NCBI RefSeq assembly: GCF_901709675.1
Contig: NC_051088.1
Coordinates: 13,681,693 to 13,745,692, forward strand
DNA: 64,000 nt
Reading direction: 5' to 3'
From: Syngnathus acus
Taxonomy: Eukaryota; Chordata; Actinopteri; Syngnathiformes; Syngnathidae
Shown here: positions 21,601-33,364 of the stretch, piece after piece
Numbering within the stretch: position 1 is the stretch's first letter
How the letters are laid out: the number at the start of each line of letters is the position of its first letter
Made by a program: the position numbers and the translations under genes
Notes under the pieces: generated by a model
What the model was told of the DNA's origin: nothing
Seen by the model: the letters and a program-made list of their open reading frames with translations, nothing else
Database searches by the model: none

Positions 21601-24600
21601 CATGTCTCGAGAACTGTCATGTTTGTTAGTGTTGCACTTCCCATGTGCAGCAAGTCAGCGTGTGTAGTGGTGACATTGCATTTTTAAGAATGTACGACTC
21701 GCTTGACCTTGATCCCAACAGGCACTTGTTCAAATCTGTGGCCTGCACCCACACAGGAGCCCTCTGCCAACCAAGAGCTCAGTCTGGGAACCCAACTGTG
21801 TCCTCAAAAGGCACCAGTGGCATGATATGCAAAGATGTGACTGATGATTGATTCCAGGTTTGCCTCAAAATGTGATCTGTGATGTAATTATTTCATTTTG
21901 ACTGTTCCAGGAGATCATAAAAGATTTAGTGACAGTTTCTTGCTTTAAGTGGATGTACGCATCAAATGGGCCAATCCACTGTATAGTGTGTTTTGTTGTG
22001 TTTCTGGTTTTCTGTACCTTGGAGATAGATGGGTGGTCTGTTATGTCAAGATGAAGTTGATGTGCGATGATAATTGCGTTTGTGTGTGACCGGTGGCTCG
22101 CTGTCAAGACACTGTTCAGTGTTGTTGTTTCTTGCAGTCAATGGTGTTGCTCTTCTGTGTTTTATAGAGGATGGTGGGGGTGGGTGGGGGTGTTTGCAGC
22201 TATTAGACCACTTGCTAAATTCGCCTTCAAAGAATTGTAGTGTGTAAAAAAAACTGTGAGGGGGGAAAAAAGACGGCAAGGGAATGCCAACTGAACTGAT
22301 CCTCTGCATGTTTAAAGTTTGCAACTTGTGGAGAAAACAAACTTCCTTTGCAGAGAAAGGAGGACTTCATGTCGGCTGTTACAAAGTAACCAAAATCCAA
22401 ATGCATTCATTGTCACATGGATCGCAACTTTACTCTCCTCCTCCTCGAGGATTCCTAACAAACCCAACGATGATGTGTGATTGAAAGTGAGCTTGTTTAC
22501 TATGAGAAGCAGCGTTGGCAGTGTGCAAGCTGCAGAACCAAGATAAAAAAAACAGATGCCCGACAAGGGTGGGAGAAGCTTGGATAAGGTCTGGAGGACC
22601 AGTTGGTGACCCCTGATGTATTCTGTGGTCAAATGACTCATTTCTGTGAATAATTTCTGAAGGATACTCTAGCATGCGGCTGAATTTGAAAAAGAATTCT
22701 ACCGCTTTCCTCACGTTAAGCCGAGCTTTACGTGTACTAAGTGTCCGGATGTGGAAATATCCGCTTAAAGTACGTTGCGGTAAGCTGTAGATAGTTCTAC
22801 TGTTGTTCACTTCAGTTATATAGTCATCACTAACCGGACTGTCAAATGTCCATTTTATGGCGTAAGCGCTCTCCCGCAAAGACCCGCACACACGACAACA
22901 ACAAACTCTAGCTGTGGTGCTACTTTGGTATCATAAAACATAGCTGCTAAAGGGCCTGTACTTGAGCAATAAACATCATTTGGGGGGAAAAAAGCAAATA
23001 TTTCTTCAGGTGAGACACGTTGACATGTTTTTTCGATTCCCCAGTGTTAGGACATGAATTGGAATCCATTCTAGTCCCACTGGATAAAATCCTAACAAGC
23101 ACTGCTGTGCTTACCTTTTTCATTTTCAACTTTCACAAAACATGTCTAAATTAATGTGCTTTGAAATGCAAAGGCAAAAAAAAAAAAAGCAAGATTGTGT
23201 TCCTGTACATCCTGGGCTGCATTTGACCTAACTGTCATATACTTACCAACTCCTGACCCCTGTCATGAATTCATGACCCCAATTGAATAAGTGTGCATGA
23301 TTGTGTTACTCGCGCAGTAGGCTGCTGTATGTATGATTTGTGATGATGATGAGTAGCGAATGGTACATACACGCTGTGTTAAACTTAGGTGATGGTTGCG
23401 GAGAGGCCTGAACACCTGTTAGGGTGGGGTCACAGGCTATGGATGACGGAGTCTCCGTCTGCGTTCCATCACTTTCCGTCAGCAACTCTTCAACTTTTGC
23501 CGCTAACCTCGCAGACACTCTAATAGTGTTTTGAGCCTAAGGGGAAGACATTTTCTCTCGTTAAACATTTATGTTGAAACTATATTTTGATTTCAAAATG
23601 ACTTGAGTGAGTTACCTTTGCAGTGGGTATAACAGGTGTGGCTTTTTTTTGCACTTGCTCTCTTGGAGTGTCCACCTTAGTGTCAGAGAGGGACTTCATA
23701 GTGACAGTAGCATGCTGCACGATGCAATCGGTGCCGCAATAAACAGATTCCTGCAATGCTGGCTTGTAGCATCCCGGGCCGATACATAGTGGACCAGAAC
23801 AATCTGCCTTCATCGCCCCTTCAGGTTCGGTTCCAGGCTTTATTGCAGGAACCTGATTCACCTTCAACTTTACAGTCTTCTGAAACCAGATTGGCAACTT
23901 ATGACCGGACTTCAACAGGACAATTTGAAACAATACAACAATCACGTTACAAATTGATCGTCATTCAATGAGACATATACGGCCATGGTGTGTGCACGGA
24001 AACTGGAACAGCAATACGTGATTAGGGGAAGTGGGGAATTTCATAACCACTGTGACAATTAGAATCCAAATTAAAGCCGAACCTTCAGGGACTCCAATTC
24101 CGCTTTCCCCTCTGGTTCTTCACTAGGACTGAGTGACACACACTCGGAAGAAATTTCTGGATCTTTCTGGGAGTGACACTCGGGCTGGGGGTGGCTCAGC
24201 TGTTTTGTCGTGCAAGGTGTACAAATGTACTCTTTAGCGCCTTCTGACTCACTGACACCAACGCAGTCGCCATGGAAATACTCCTGGCAACTGTCGCAGG
24301 AGATCATGAACCTAGAGATGGGACCAAATGAAGGCAAATCAGGAAGTTAAACCAATCATTTGGAGCGGGAGCAACAACTCTGCTTGGGAGACCTGTGACG
24401 CACAAGTTACCTTTTGGTGTGTTTTTGCCGACAGATGCGGCACAGAGCATCGGGGTAGGAACCCTTGACGTCTGATAAGGTTGAACGTTCGGTAATATCT
24501 TTAAAGACGCCGTCGCCCTGCTTCCCCTCCCACTCATCTGGTGCATCATTATACTGGCCCGGAGTTGTGTCATTACTCTGATCGGCATCTGTGCCTATGG

Positions 24601-25618
24601 GAATAAAGTCTGTACTTGTTTGGGCAACAGGACTCAGAGTTAGAAATGAGCGCGTATCCGATGGATTAACAAGTATGACATCATCGTCGTCTTCATCATC
24701 TGCCCCAGTAGCCTCGAGGTCCGATGCCTTAGCCCTTCCTCGGCCCCTTCCTTTGCCTTTAGCCTTTGCGCGCCCCCTCCCCCTTCCTCGAGCTTTTCCT
24801 CTGCCACCTGCTCTGGTTCTGGCTCCCTGTGTGCCTTTACAGTCCGGCTGCTCCTTGATTTGTATCAAAGGCATGTCATCGCTATCCTCTTCTTGACTTG
24901 AGATTAAAATTACATCCTCGACATCCCTTTGTGCCACTTGGCCTGAAACGGCAGCTCCGTCCTTGTCTGCAGGTCCCCTGAGTTCAGACACCTCTGTGTC
25001 ATCTACAATCTCTGCAGGAGGGTCCTCAGTGGCATCACCAACTCCCAAAATATCAAGGACTGGCAAATCTTGAGAATTTTCCATGGACAAATCTTCATCC
25101 CCACCAAGAAGTGTGAAAGCGGTATGAAAAGCAGACCCGAAATCTTGCCACATGTTTGGATCGAGACACCCTTCCGCAGAGGTTACCAGCGGTTTTGTCT
25201 CCTCGGATACAGGTGAGGACGAAGCGGACCAATCGAGGTCTTCTAAGATAGTCCGAGATCCTTGAGGAGATGGGGTGGCGTTGTCGTCTTTGGAGGCTTG
25301 CGTTCGCCGTGCGAGACGGCTTCTGACTCGTCGTTGAGGCGGAGGGCTGTGGTTTAAGTCTCCAATTTCTTCCATAAACTCACGTCGAGCTAAAGTTGAT
25401 CGCCTGAAACCCCAAGATTTTCTAAGCTGGGACAATCCCGGTTTATCATCTGAAGCTCCTGATTGGTTCTGCTGCTCTTCTACAAAAATAAACCACAATA
25501 CCCAAAAATACAGATTATTTAACTCATAATCATTTGGATCGGCCAATCAACAAAGAATAGTATTAGATGCTTTACCTGAGCCTGCATTATTGTCCATTGG
25601 TTTCCCACTGACATCCAT
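9562..25618 (-). CDS. dido1: Death-inducer obliterator 1
   Basis: Nuclear chromatin reader linked to RNA polymerase II elongation and splicing. Coding exons: 25618-25576, 25479-24411, 24311-24083, 23879-23616, 23536-23371, 18858-18351, 18267-18108, 17928-17815, 17721-17566, 17455-17305, 17223-16611, 16499-16346, 16268-16179, 16007-15812 and 15683-9562. All phases join: 10,035 nt, 3344 residues. Domains in order: SWGFRRSTLARREF near residue 30; Gly/Arg/Lys-rich NLS; PHD finger about 361-412; Cys-rich CIGPGCYKP...YCGTDC; TFIIS-like central domain (exons 6-8); HLFDLKCKICT; SPOC domain about 1170-1325 (exons 12-15); then a 2040-residue charged tail. Human DIDO1 is about 2240 residues, so the tail is longer. 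The start ATG is in the first in-frame exon behind an acceptor (25636-25634) and is preceded by a non-coding exon. The exon 5 donor (GTATGT at 23370) is chosen by phase and is the least certain junction. Confidence 0.96.
15683..16499 (-). CDS. dido1: dido1 exons 12-14: SPOC domain
   Basis: Exon 12 (16499-16346) has VMWKGFLNM...FATKCYLVSG, exon 13 (16268-16179) ELPDSIEIGGRIMPQTVWEY, and exon 14 (16007-15812) LCVIRFHPATEEEEVAYVSL and FSSRGRFGVV. The domain ends in the first codons of the last exon (RPNLLLGLVI). SPOC domains bind phospho-Ser motifs, including the Pol II CTD. The basic-patch residues RFHP and the SRGR loop are kept. The intron between exons 13 and 14 uses a GC donor (TCAAAG|GCAAGC). 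Confidence 0.92.
17815..18858 (-). CDS. dido1: dido1 exons 6-8: TFIIS-like central domain
   Basis: 18858-18351 is a Ser/Pro-rich linker leading into RQSIQRSLTGILSKR. 18267-18108 reads VCDCEELTMSESDAVKLV...YRTIMFNLKDPKNK, and 17928-17815 starts GLLYRVVQGDISPFRLVRMS. Together they form the TFS2M-type domain that in DIDO1 and TFIIS-family proteins docks on RNA polymerase II. FNLKDPKN is the family hallmark. Exon phases close without gaps. Confidence 0.93.
20339..20402. repeat. GT microsatellite with an internal poly-G run
   Basis: GTGTGTGT, then an uninterrupted run of about 18 G, then mixed GT and GCGT repeats. The tract sits inside a dido1 intron, so on the minus-strand transcript it is C- and AC-rich. 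Confidence 0.9.
21160..21375 (-). repeat. Degraded tRNA-SINE / LINE-tail type repeat
   Basis: Contains the common fish repeat signatures GAACATGCAAAC, GCTGAGATTCAAACC and GGCAGACGTGCAAACC, in the same order as the copy near 58.6 kb. The tRNA-like part reads on the minus strand. Diverged and non-coding. Confidence 0.45.
24083..25479 (-). CDS. dido1: dido1 exons 2-3: NLS and PHD finger
   Basis: Exon 2 (25479-24411) carries the DIDO signature SWGFRRSTLARREF, acidic and Ser-rich stretches, and an extended Gly-Arg-Lys nuclear-localisation tract (GRGRGRAKAKGKGRGRGRAK, 24720-24800). It ends in the first zinc pair of a PHD finger, CRICRQKHTKR. Exon 3 (24311-24083) continues with FMISCDSCQEYFHGDCVGVSE and ends the finger with YICTPC. 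The Cys4-His-Cys3 order is intact, with a split Arg codon (AG|G). The DIDO1 PHD binds H3K4me3; the aromatic residues expected around the binding pocket (F/Y before HGDC) are present. Confidence 0.93.
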
Positions 25619-25633
25619 TGGAATGAATCAAGG
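25576..25633 (-). other. dido1: dido1 first coding exon with its 5' UTR portion
   Basis: Acceptor TTTTGGACAG ends at 25634. 15 nt of 5' UTR follow, then the ATG at 25618-25616, 14 codons and a GTAAAG donor. Because the exon begins with a splice acceptor, the transcript must start further upstream, in a non-coding exon. Confidence 0.75.
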
Positions 25634-27160
25634 CTGTCCAAAATAAAGTATATTACTTATTAGCACATGAGTGAAAGGAAGTGATGCAGGAAACGACTCG
25701 AAGTCAACACTAAAAATTGTTTGTGTATATGTGTGTGTGCGTATATGTGTGTCAGAGACACAACATAAAATGTGTAACAATATTCCAACTCTTATGCACT
25801 TTATATATTTGTGTATATCAGTGCAACGGTATATTATAATAACATAGACCCCCTTTGTGAACCTATAAATGTTGAGCACACCATCCAACGAGTTATATTA
25901 ATTAAAAAAATATTACCCAATGAGCCCCAATATATTGAAATTGCCATATGCACATTTTCATATGTTGATCAATTTACGTAAGTAAAATAAGGATTATTTG
26001 TGAAGGGTTTGAATGCCCCGTATCCCATTAGGGTGGGAAGGCAACCGTAAAAGGGCGAGCCACCAACGACTTTGAAGTGCGCTCAAGCCAAATGCGTCAC
26101 CTGCTTTTCTCACCATCGGATCAATCTCCTATTCTTACCAGGGACCAGCAAACCGTAATTTATCTTACTACTGGCTCTCACCAACCAGTGGCTCCCGGGC
26201 TGCATGTGGCCCTTTGCCCAGTTTCAAAACCGGTTCCAATATTCAGTCTGGGTAAGGCCATGCTCATATTCAGTTTTTCTAAAAACCCAAGTAAGACCCC
26301 TGGGTAAGTCCTTTTCTAACCCAATAATTTGGTCGTGTAAACCCATATGGAACATTTCATTTGAGGGAAGCAATCATTTGTGTTCTCTGAATGCTCTACC
26401 CGCAAGAAATCTTGGGTCTTTTCAACCAAACACAAGCAGAGGTAATCAAAGATGGCAACAACAAAAAAAACAGCACAACACCACACTTTTGTAGGGAGGA
26501 GGAAATCCACTACTTCATTACTCTGACGTGGTGAAAGATGTGAATACAATGCCCTTTATTGATGGGAGAAAGTAAGAAGCGGAAATGACATCAATTTGCA
26601 TCATGACATTCATCTGTTGCGGTCTTGATGGGGAGACCCCGATTGATCAGAGTAATTCACTCACGCATACGAACGGGTTATTTGTAATGTTTCAGAAACC
26701 AGAATTTTGACCTTCCTTCCGTCACAAAATGAGCAAAGTCGGGGTTAACTATTGTCAGTCAACTTTGAAAAGGGCTCATTCGGATGAGGCTATGGAATTG
26801 ATTATAATCATCAAGCTAGGTGCCAACTTCGTGCATCTCAAACACATCTGCTTTAATGCAAATGACGGTAAAAACACTTCATTTTAAAAAGAAGCACTAT
26901 ATTTTATTCCATATGTATGTATTTATGCAGTGTTCATTTTTGTACTTACAATGCATGAATGTATATTGATTTAATATGGTAGGTAGAAGCAGGTTTAGAT
27001 AACATGTCCCTTCTAAAACAAAGCAGAAGCTCTTTTTTCATCTGACTTCATTGAGCAATTAAATGTGGTATTTTGTTGACTTTATGTTTGAGTTGAATAC
27101 AATTAGAATAAGGTGAACATAAGCAGTACATTTCAAAGACGACTGAACTTTGGAAGTAGT

Positions 27161-27850
27161 TACCGTAATTTCCGGACTAAAAGCCACTACGTTTTGCTCA
27201 AGCTTTGAACCCTGCGGCTTGTCGTCTGATGCGGTGTATCTATGGATTTTTCATGATTTTCGTGATGACTTGATCACTTATACACTCGTAAAAAGGCTGT
27301 GGGCCGCTGTTGTGCGGCACCGCTTTGTTGGGCAGAGGGATATGTGACACGGTCACTGGAGAGAAGAGTGGTGTGTTGATGGCATGTCCATCCGCCAGGC
27401 AAATAGTGTGTGGCGAAGTATATCTGACGCTATTCCAATCGGACACTGAGGCGGAAGACTTCGATGGTTTCAGTGCACAGGAGGAAGATGAAGACGGCTC
27501 TCAGTGACTTTGACTGGTATGTTTTTTTAACCAGCCCTGTTAGTGCTGTGCTACCGTGTTGCTGCTTTGTTACCGCTGCATCTCAGTGACTTTTCCCGGT
27601 GTTTTTTTTTATCCAGCCCTATTAGTGCTGTGTTACTTCCGTGGTGCTCCGGTATTACTGCCGCGTCACAGGCAGTGTTTGGAAAGAAATGTTAAGGTAT
27701 GTTATTAAAACTTTAAAAAGGCTTTCTGTGTATCGTCTTTGTAAATAACTCGTGTGCACATGCGGCTTTTAGTACGGCGCGGCTTATTTATGAAAATAAC
27801 CAAAATGCGGTTTATAATCAGGTGAGGCTTATAGTCCAGAAATTACAGTA
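27161..27850. mobile_element. pogo-like MITE A
   Basis: A 690-bp element. The left end TACCGTAATTTCCGGACTA matches the inverted right end (TACTGTAATTTCTGGACTA on the minus strand). Both ends begin and end with TA, the pogo/Tc1-mariner target. It keeps a coding scrap near 27450-27505 (SDTEAEDFDGF, then acidic residues and a stop), related to the C-terminal acidic tail of the sister element. An internal duplication of about 80 bp (CAGCCCTGTTAGTGCTGTG and CAGCCCTATTAGTGCTGTG) is visible at 27530-27640. Confidence 0.65.
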
Positions 27851-28077
27851 CTCACTTTGAAAGTCCGGCAGAAAGCTGAATAACAGTTGTTACCTAAATT
27901 TACGGAGTGCTATTATCAACTTGCTTGGAATATATTGTATGTGCTGAAAAAAAAAAACGGAGTGGAGGGGAATTTGTCAAAAAATGGCAAAGAGCTAGTG
28001 AATGTGAGGGGACAGAATGGCGGCAGTGTATGTGTGCCCATGTGCAAGAGGTGGCTTTTGCAGCGGTAGTAAAAAAT

Positions 28078-29159
28078 TACCGTATTTTTTGGAGTATAAG
28101 TCGCACCTTTTTTCATAGTTTAGGTGGGGGTAGACTTGTACTCAGGAGCGACTTATGTGAACTTTGTAACACACACATTCACACCATCATTACCGTCCGT
28201 CATTGTGAAGTAGATTCACTTCACATGTTATTTTCAGACTAAACCAGATGACGGTGCTCTAGGCCTGCTTTGCTAAATTCACCATTGGCTGTAACTCATC
28301 AACTGAGAAGGGCTTAGCAAAAATGGCACCGAAAAGAAAATCATATTCTGCAGATTACAAACCGCAAGTAGTAAAATATGCAGCCGAAAACGGTAATCGA
28401 GCAGCAGATAGAAGTTAGTGAGAATGAGAAACTTGTAAGGGACTGACGAAAAGTGAAGGTTAGTCCTAGCGAAATGAAAAAAAACAAAGTTTGTAAGTGA
28501 CACGGAGGATGAAGAGTTTGAAGGATTTGATGATTTGGAGTGACACAGGTTTGACAAACTTGTTATTTATGTTAGTTATTAATAGTTTCACATTTTCTAG
28601 GGAGGCCGTGAAGGCAGCGGGGGGGGGGGTTTAAGTGACACAGAGGACAAAGATTTCGATGGATTTAATGATTTGGAGTGACACGGATGGTTCGATAAAA
28701 TTGTTGTTTATATTATAGTTTGATAGTTTATATCTAGTTATATAGGCCTGTGGAATAATTTGAACTGCAACTGACGAGTCCAACGTCAGCGGCGCACCGC
28801 ACACGCAGCGTTGTTTACACAAAGGACAAAGAATTCGATGGATTTAATGATTTGGAGTGACACAGATGGTTTAATAAACGTGTTCTTTATGTTATAGTTA
28901 TTTGAATCACTGTTATTGTTACGTCAGGCCCGTTCTCAGCTCCTCGTTTGTGTTTGTCACGTTAGCATACCGTATTATCTAGCCTGTTGTTGCTGGTTTA
29001 TGTCTGTTCTTGGTGTTGGAATTTGTCAAATAAATTTCCCCCAAAAGTGCGACTTATACTCCGGTGCGGCTAATATATGTTTTTTTTTCCCCTTTATTGT
29101 GCATTTTATGGCTGGTGCGACTTGTACTCCGGTGCAACTTGTAGTCCGAAAAATACGTA
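28078..29159 (+). mobile_element. pogo-like deletion derivative B with transposase remnants
   Basis: A 1082-bp element. The left end TACCGTATTTTTTGGAGTATA and the inverted right end (TACGTATTTTTCGGACTACA) are terminal repeats flanked by TA. It keeps the start of a transposase-type reading frame at 28323 (MAPKRKSYSADYKPQVVKYA, a psq-like helix-turn-helix N-terminus, quickly interrupted by a stop) and its acidic end (SDTEDEEFEGFDDLE, then stop). The whole catalytic middle is missing. The acidic tail with following 3' sequence occurs three times in tandem (about 28499, 28634 and 28818). Confidence 0.65.
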
Positions 29160-32100
29160 GTCTCACACCATCCAAAACCTTTCAAAAAAGCTCAATTTAG
29201 CTTGTTCGCAAAATATGTTCATCAGGGAGAAACGCACTACATTGATTCACAATCGCTCACCCCTAAAGAAATGGAAAAGTCGACTTTTGTTTAATGTACA
29301 CACGGGCAATCGTGTAAATGTAATTGTGAATGAGTTTAGTTGTCTGGCCAATATTATTTCATGACTAAATGCATGTGAGCAAACATTTCAGACATTAAAA
29401 ATGTCAATAAAGATGTTATTTTTAAGTGTTAAATTTGAGTAAAGCTTATGCCAAGTTTAACTATCCGTATTATGTTTTTGCACAATATTTGACTAAAATC
29501 AAACTTTCATCACAATTGCAACATATAGCAGCAACATTATCAAGGTCTGTACTAAGTCATGGTGAGTACTCAAACTACTTGAACTCATACTTTGAAAACA
29601 CGTGGTGCCAAGCATCCCTGACTTTCATCTCAGCATGCTGACATACATTTTGCCATGTTGAGATTTAGAATTGAATATTTCAACAATTTGTATGTCAAAG
29701 TGATGCCAAATTAAAATTCACCTTGGTGGCCTTAATATTTGCTTAAACATCAGAGTATTTCGTGTTGACATTATGTGAGTTTTAATCTTATGATAAAAAG
29801 TAGATACAATTGACTTTTTATCCCCATGCATAAATTACCATTAATTAAATGCAGATTTTCACTACTTGCGGGCCAGCCAAGTCCCTGTAGGCCACGAATA
29901 GTAAAAGTTTACTGTAGAAGAAACCAGCGCATCCAAGGAAATACAACCGATCAGAAATTAAAAACGTGACTTACGAGGTGTCACTCATTAGTCAAGCACT
30001 CATGGGTACACTCCAGGGTCCAAGTTAAGTCTTTTGGGTGGTCGCTTGAGTAGAACCGGCACTGGCCCTGCATATACATTATAGAATACGTCAAATTTCA
30101 ATGATTATTTCATAGTGAGCGTCTTGATACAGTATTATTTAAGAAAACATTACTTTTGTATAGTTTTATTTTTCAACTGAACATTTAACATTTGGCATTT
30201 TCTAGGCTTTATATCTCGTTCAAGCCATTCCTTGTCAATAAAAAAAAAGTGTGGTTATAAAAACAAAACAAAATCACAGATTTTTAGGAATGTACAAAAC
30301 CTAAAATATCGACTATTATATATTTTTAAAAAGTGAAAATGTGTTGATTTCATCCCTTTTGTTTATGAAATGTGTACTTGAAGCGTAGAGTGGCCCTGCA
30401 CAGTCGAAGAGTGAGACCTGGCCCGCGTTAATGTGGAACCCTGCACTGATCACAGGCTTGCTAATATCTTGCAAACACCTTATTCATGAAGGTGTGTTCC
30501 TGTAATAAGTGTGTTTTGAAGCTTTATTTTTTATAAGGCTGCGGGAGAGCCTTAAATGAGTGCATCTGCAAGTGTATGACAAATGAATGAGTGAGACCTT
30601 TTGTTTTTATGCCAACTCTGTCAGTCACTTTCATTTTCATCCTCCACTCCACTACCTACCGTTCAGTATTCAAAACGGTGCCTGTCCTGTGATCTTACTC
30701 GTAAAGAAAAAGTCTAAAAATCCCAACAGATGGAATCCAGTACAAATTTGTCATACTTCAGATAAGACAGGCCTTTTGTCCTTTGAGGATGTGATGTTAG
30801 CTAAATGTAATAAACAAGCAGGACGATAGAGAAGAAAGTTGTGAAACTCCAGTTGAATGGATCCTTGAACCTACCTGCGACTGATGCTCAGTATACCTCC
30901 AAAAGTTACAATGCACTTAGGAAGGTACATACTGGCACAACTACTAATAAATAACCAATTGACAGCTGTCCAGCTTCGGTCTTCAACCACATGGGTGCAA
31001 AAAAAAGCATCTCATTCATCTCGTGCTAACAAGAATGACGTTCCACAAAAAGGGAATGAAGGTAAGTGGAAAGGTTGGTCGTGACTTTTGCTCGACGATT
31101 GGGTGTAGGAGGCTCGAAAAAAAACAATAATTGGGCCCACTCTTTCTCTCTCCCTTCAAACATGACCAGTCTTCTTACATATATCATTGATGACAGTGGA
31201 TGCCTGAATGTACAGGCCAGTGTGTACTTTGTGTGGCAGGGACGGAGGTTAGGCCCTCTTGGTTCGTATTGCGTCTCACGGGCTGGACCGAGTTGTTTAG
31301 ACATCATTTTTAGCTCGTACATCTGGCAGCATTTTTACCAGGTTCTCGTTGGATCGTACGACTTGCAGACCAACCTGGACAGTCCTTCTGCCATTTACAC
31401 GTGGACCTAGCAACTTGCGTGGCCATGTACGTGGGCTTGTGTGTATTTGCCACTGATTGGCTATTTAAAAAAAAAAAAAAAAAAGGTCACTCAACAAGCC
31501 ACAGTCATGATCATGCATTTTGAGTGACGGCGGAAACGCGGTTTTCCGTGTCGAACTGCATTTTGCAATGATGAACCACTAACAATGACGTCAAACAGGT
31601 GTCATCGTTTTAAGTACAACTTTCAATTTTTTTGAAAGATCAAGTAACACGTGGTTAACAGGTCAGTCAACATTTCCCAAATTTGTAACTGACAACCCCC
31701 CAAAAAAGCCTACTTACAACATATGGCACCAATAATAAAAAGATGTAGGGCAATAATTACTTTGCCTTAGTTGCTGTGTTTTACCATGTTCATATTAGTT
31801 CACATATGTACATTATGACTTTCACATTGTGTGCTGTTAAAAATTTCAATATTCATTTGAATTTTCAAATCGTTATGCTGAGACTTACCTATCATTTGCC
31901 ATGGTGATGGGAATTACCGAATTAGCTAATCAATTACAAATAGTTAGCATCATTATGTGTTGTCTGTGTGAAGCAAGCATTTCAGGGATAGCAGTTTTTA
32001 TAAATGGATAAAAGATTTTAAAAAGTTTAAAACGTTTGAAGCTTTGATTCTTTTAAAAACAGGGTGGGGTCACAACTAAAATCTCAACCTCGGTTAATGC

Positions 32101-33098
32101 ATTTCCACTGTTTTTCAGCGGTCATAACTTTCTTAATATTTGTTGCAGGAAAACAATATCTCACTGGAAAATCTGTTAAAATACCTTCCTTAAAATGCTG
32201 GTGTCATGTAATTCAATCTTTGAAATTTTACACACATAATTTATGTATATTTGAGTTAGTTAAACACACATGGGCTTCTGTGATTTTAGCTCATTGAGTG
32301 GCTCAAAGGTCACTTCTATCGTAAAGTTCAATTATGTCAGATATCACTTTACTTTTTCTCTAGAAAGGCATATCAGTTCAATCTACCAAATATTTATAAT
32401 TTATCCAACATGCAAATTTGAAGCTTCAAGGGCCTGAAAATGATACATTAGCATTCACAAGAGAACTTCTGAAATGTCCGCTGTGTTTACCATAAGAAAA
32501 TAACATGACATTTCGCCAGATAGATTTTCCCCAAATAAATTGAAACATAATAAATTAACTCTTTAAAATCTGAACGTGAAAGGTAATCAAAATAGACGAC
32601 TATGGTCGGTATTTGTGAAGACTGCTCAACATATGCAAGATAGTCCGGGCTGTATACTGTGGGCCCATACTTCCCATTGATACCTAACGTGGGTAGCATT
32701 TCTGGGGTCGCAAGACTGGTAGCTAGTAGCTACTTTCACTTCTGGAGGTGACAACATGGCAAATCAGCTAATCATCGTTAACTAAATCATTGTTGTCTGA
32801 AACGTCAAGACATTTGATTAACCAAATGATGAATACAATGCATTGTAGTTACGTGTTCACAATCGAGTTCCCGCCATTTGAAAGGAAGTGGAGCGTTCTT
32901 GACCACAAATACTTTGAAATTCCACCAAAAAAAAGCAGTTGAGCAGACGAGTAAAGCAGTCGACATTACAGAACAGCTTGGCTAACAGCTTAGGTGCTGG
33001 ACTAACTGCGAGGATGCGCTAATGTACTAAGACAAATCTAACCTTTAACGGCTGTGTGTTGTTTTGCGTGGACGCCACGGGGAAATCAGAACGCATAC

Positions 33099-33260
33099 CT
33101 CCGACAAAAGTGGACTATTATCCAACTAACACTTGGAATTATCCTGTTGGCTTGCTAGCACAAGCATCCATTTTCTGCCTTGTTCCATTTTCAGGACATC
33201 GCGAGACGACGCTGCGACTTCCCGCGACCTACTTCCGTTTGCGTTTTGTCACGTGAGAAA
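33099..33260 (-). promoter_or_regulatory. Putative dido1 promoter and non-coding first exon
   Basis: A CpG-rich island in AT-rich surroundings. It holds TCACGTGA-type E-box (33249-33256), ACTTCCG ETS-like motifs, ACGTCA, and several CGs. On the minus strand it ends in a good donor GTCGGAG|GTATGC (exon end 33099), which pairs logically with the acceptor at 25636-25634. It starts about 100 bp after the zmynd8 poly(A) hexamer. Inferred: no TSS data. Confidence 0.4.
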
Positions 33261-33358
33261 CGTCATTACTGCCGCTGTTTCAGGTTCGACGGTAAATATA
33301 GAAAGACAGAAATTAATTTAACAAGGATATCAACGAGCACCAAAATATCGAGAACATG

Positions 33359-33364
33359 TTTATT
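33359..33364 (-). terminator. zmynd8 poly(A) signal candidate
   Basis: AATAAA on the minus strand (TTTATT at 33359-33364), about 840 bp past the zmynd8 stop, just before the CpG-rich segment assigned to dido1. The intervening 3' UTR is AT-rich. Confidence 0.4.

Larger units (their letters stand above)
18990..23370 (-). other. Large dido1 intron 5 with repeats
   Basis: A 4.5-kb intron between coding exons 5 and 6. No coding content is recognised. It holds a GT/poly-G microsatellite (20339-20402), a tRNA-SINE-like relic (21160-21375), and scattered AT-rich sequence. The frames of 90-150 codons in it show no domain and many unusual residues. Confidence 0.7.
25634..33098 (-). other. Probable dido1 5' intron (7.5 kb) with two pogo-type elements
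   Basis: No protein exon is recognised on either strand. It contains two non-autonomous pogo-like elements (27161-27850, 28078-29159). Before them, 26140-26340 resembles an eroded repeat. From 29.2 to 33.0 kb it is AT-rich, with scattered open frames lacking domains (for example 31066-31410). Confidence 0.55.

Noticed and set aside
31066-31410. 114-codon plus-strand frame in the dido1 5' intron
   Set aside because: No recognisable domain, sits in AT-rich intron; chance frame is the simplest explanation.
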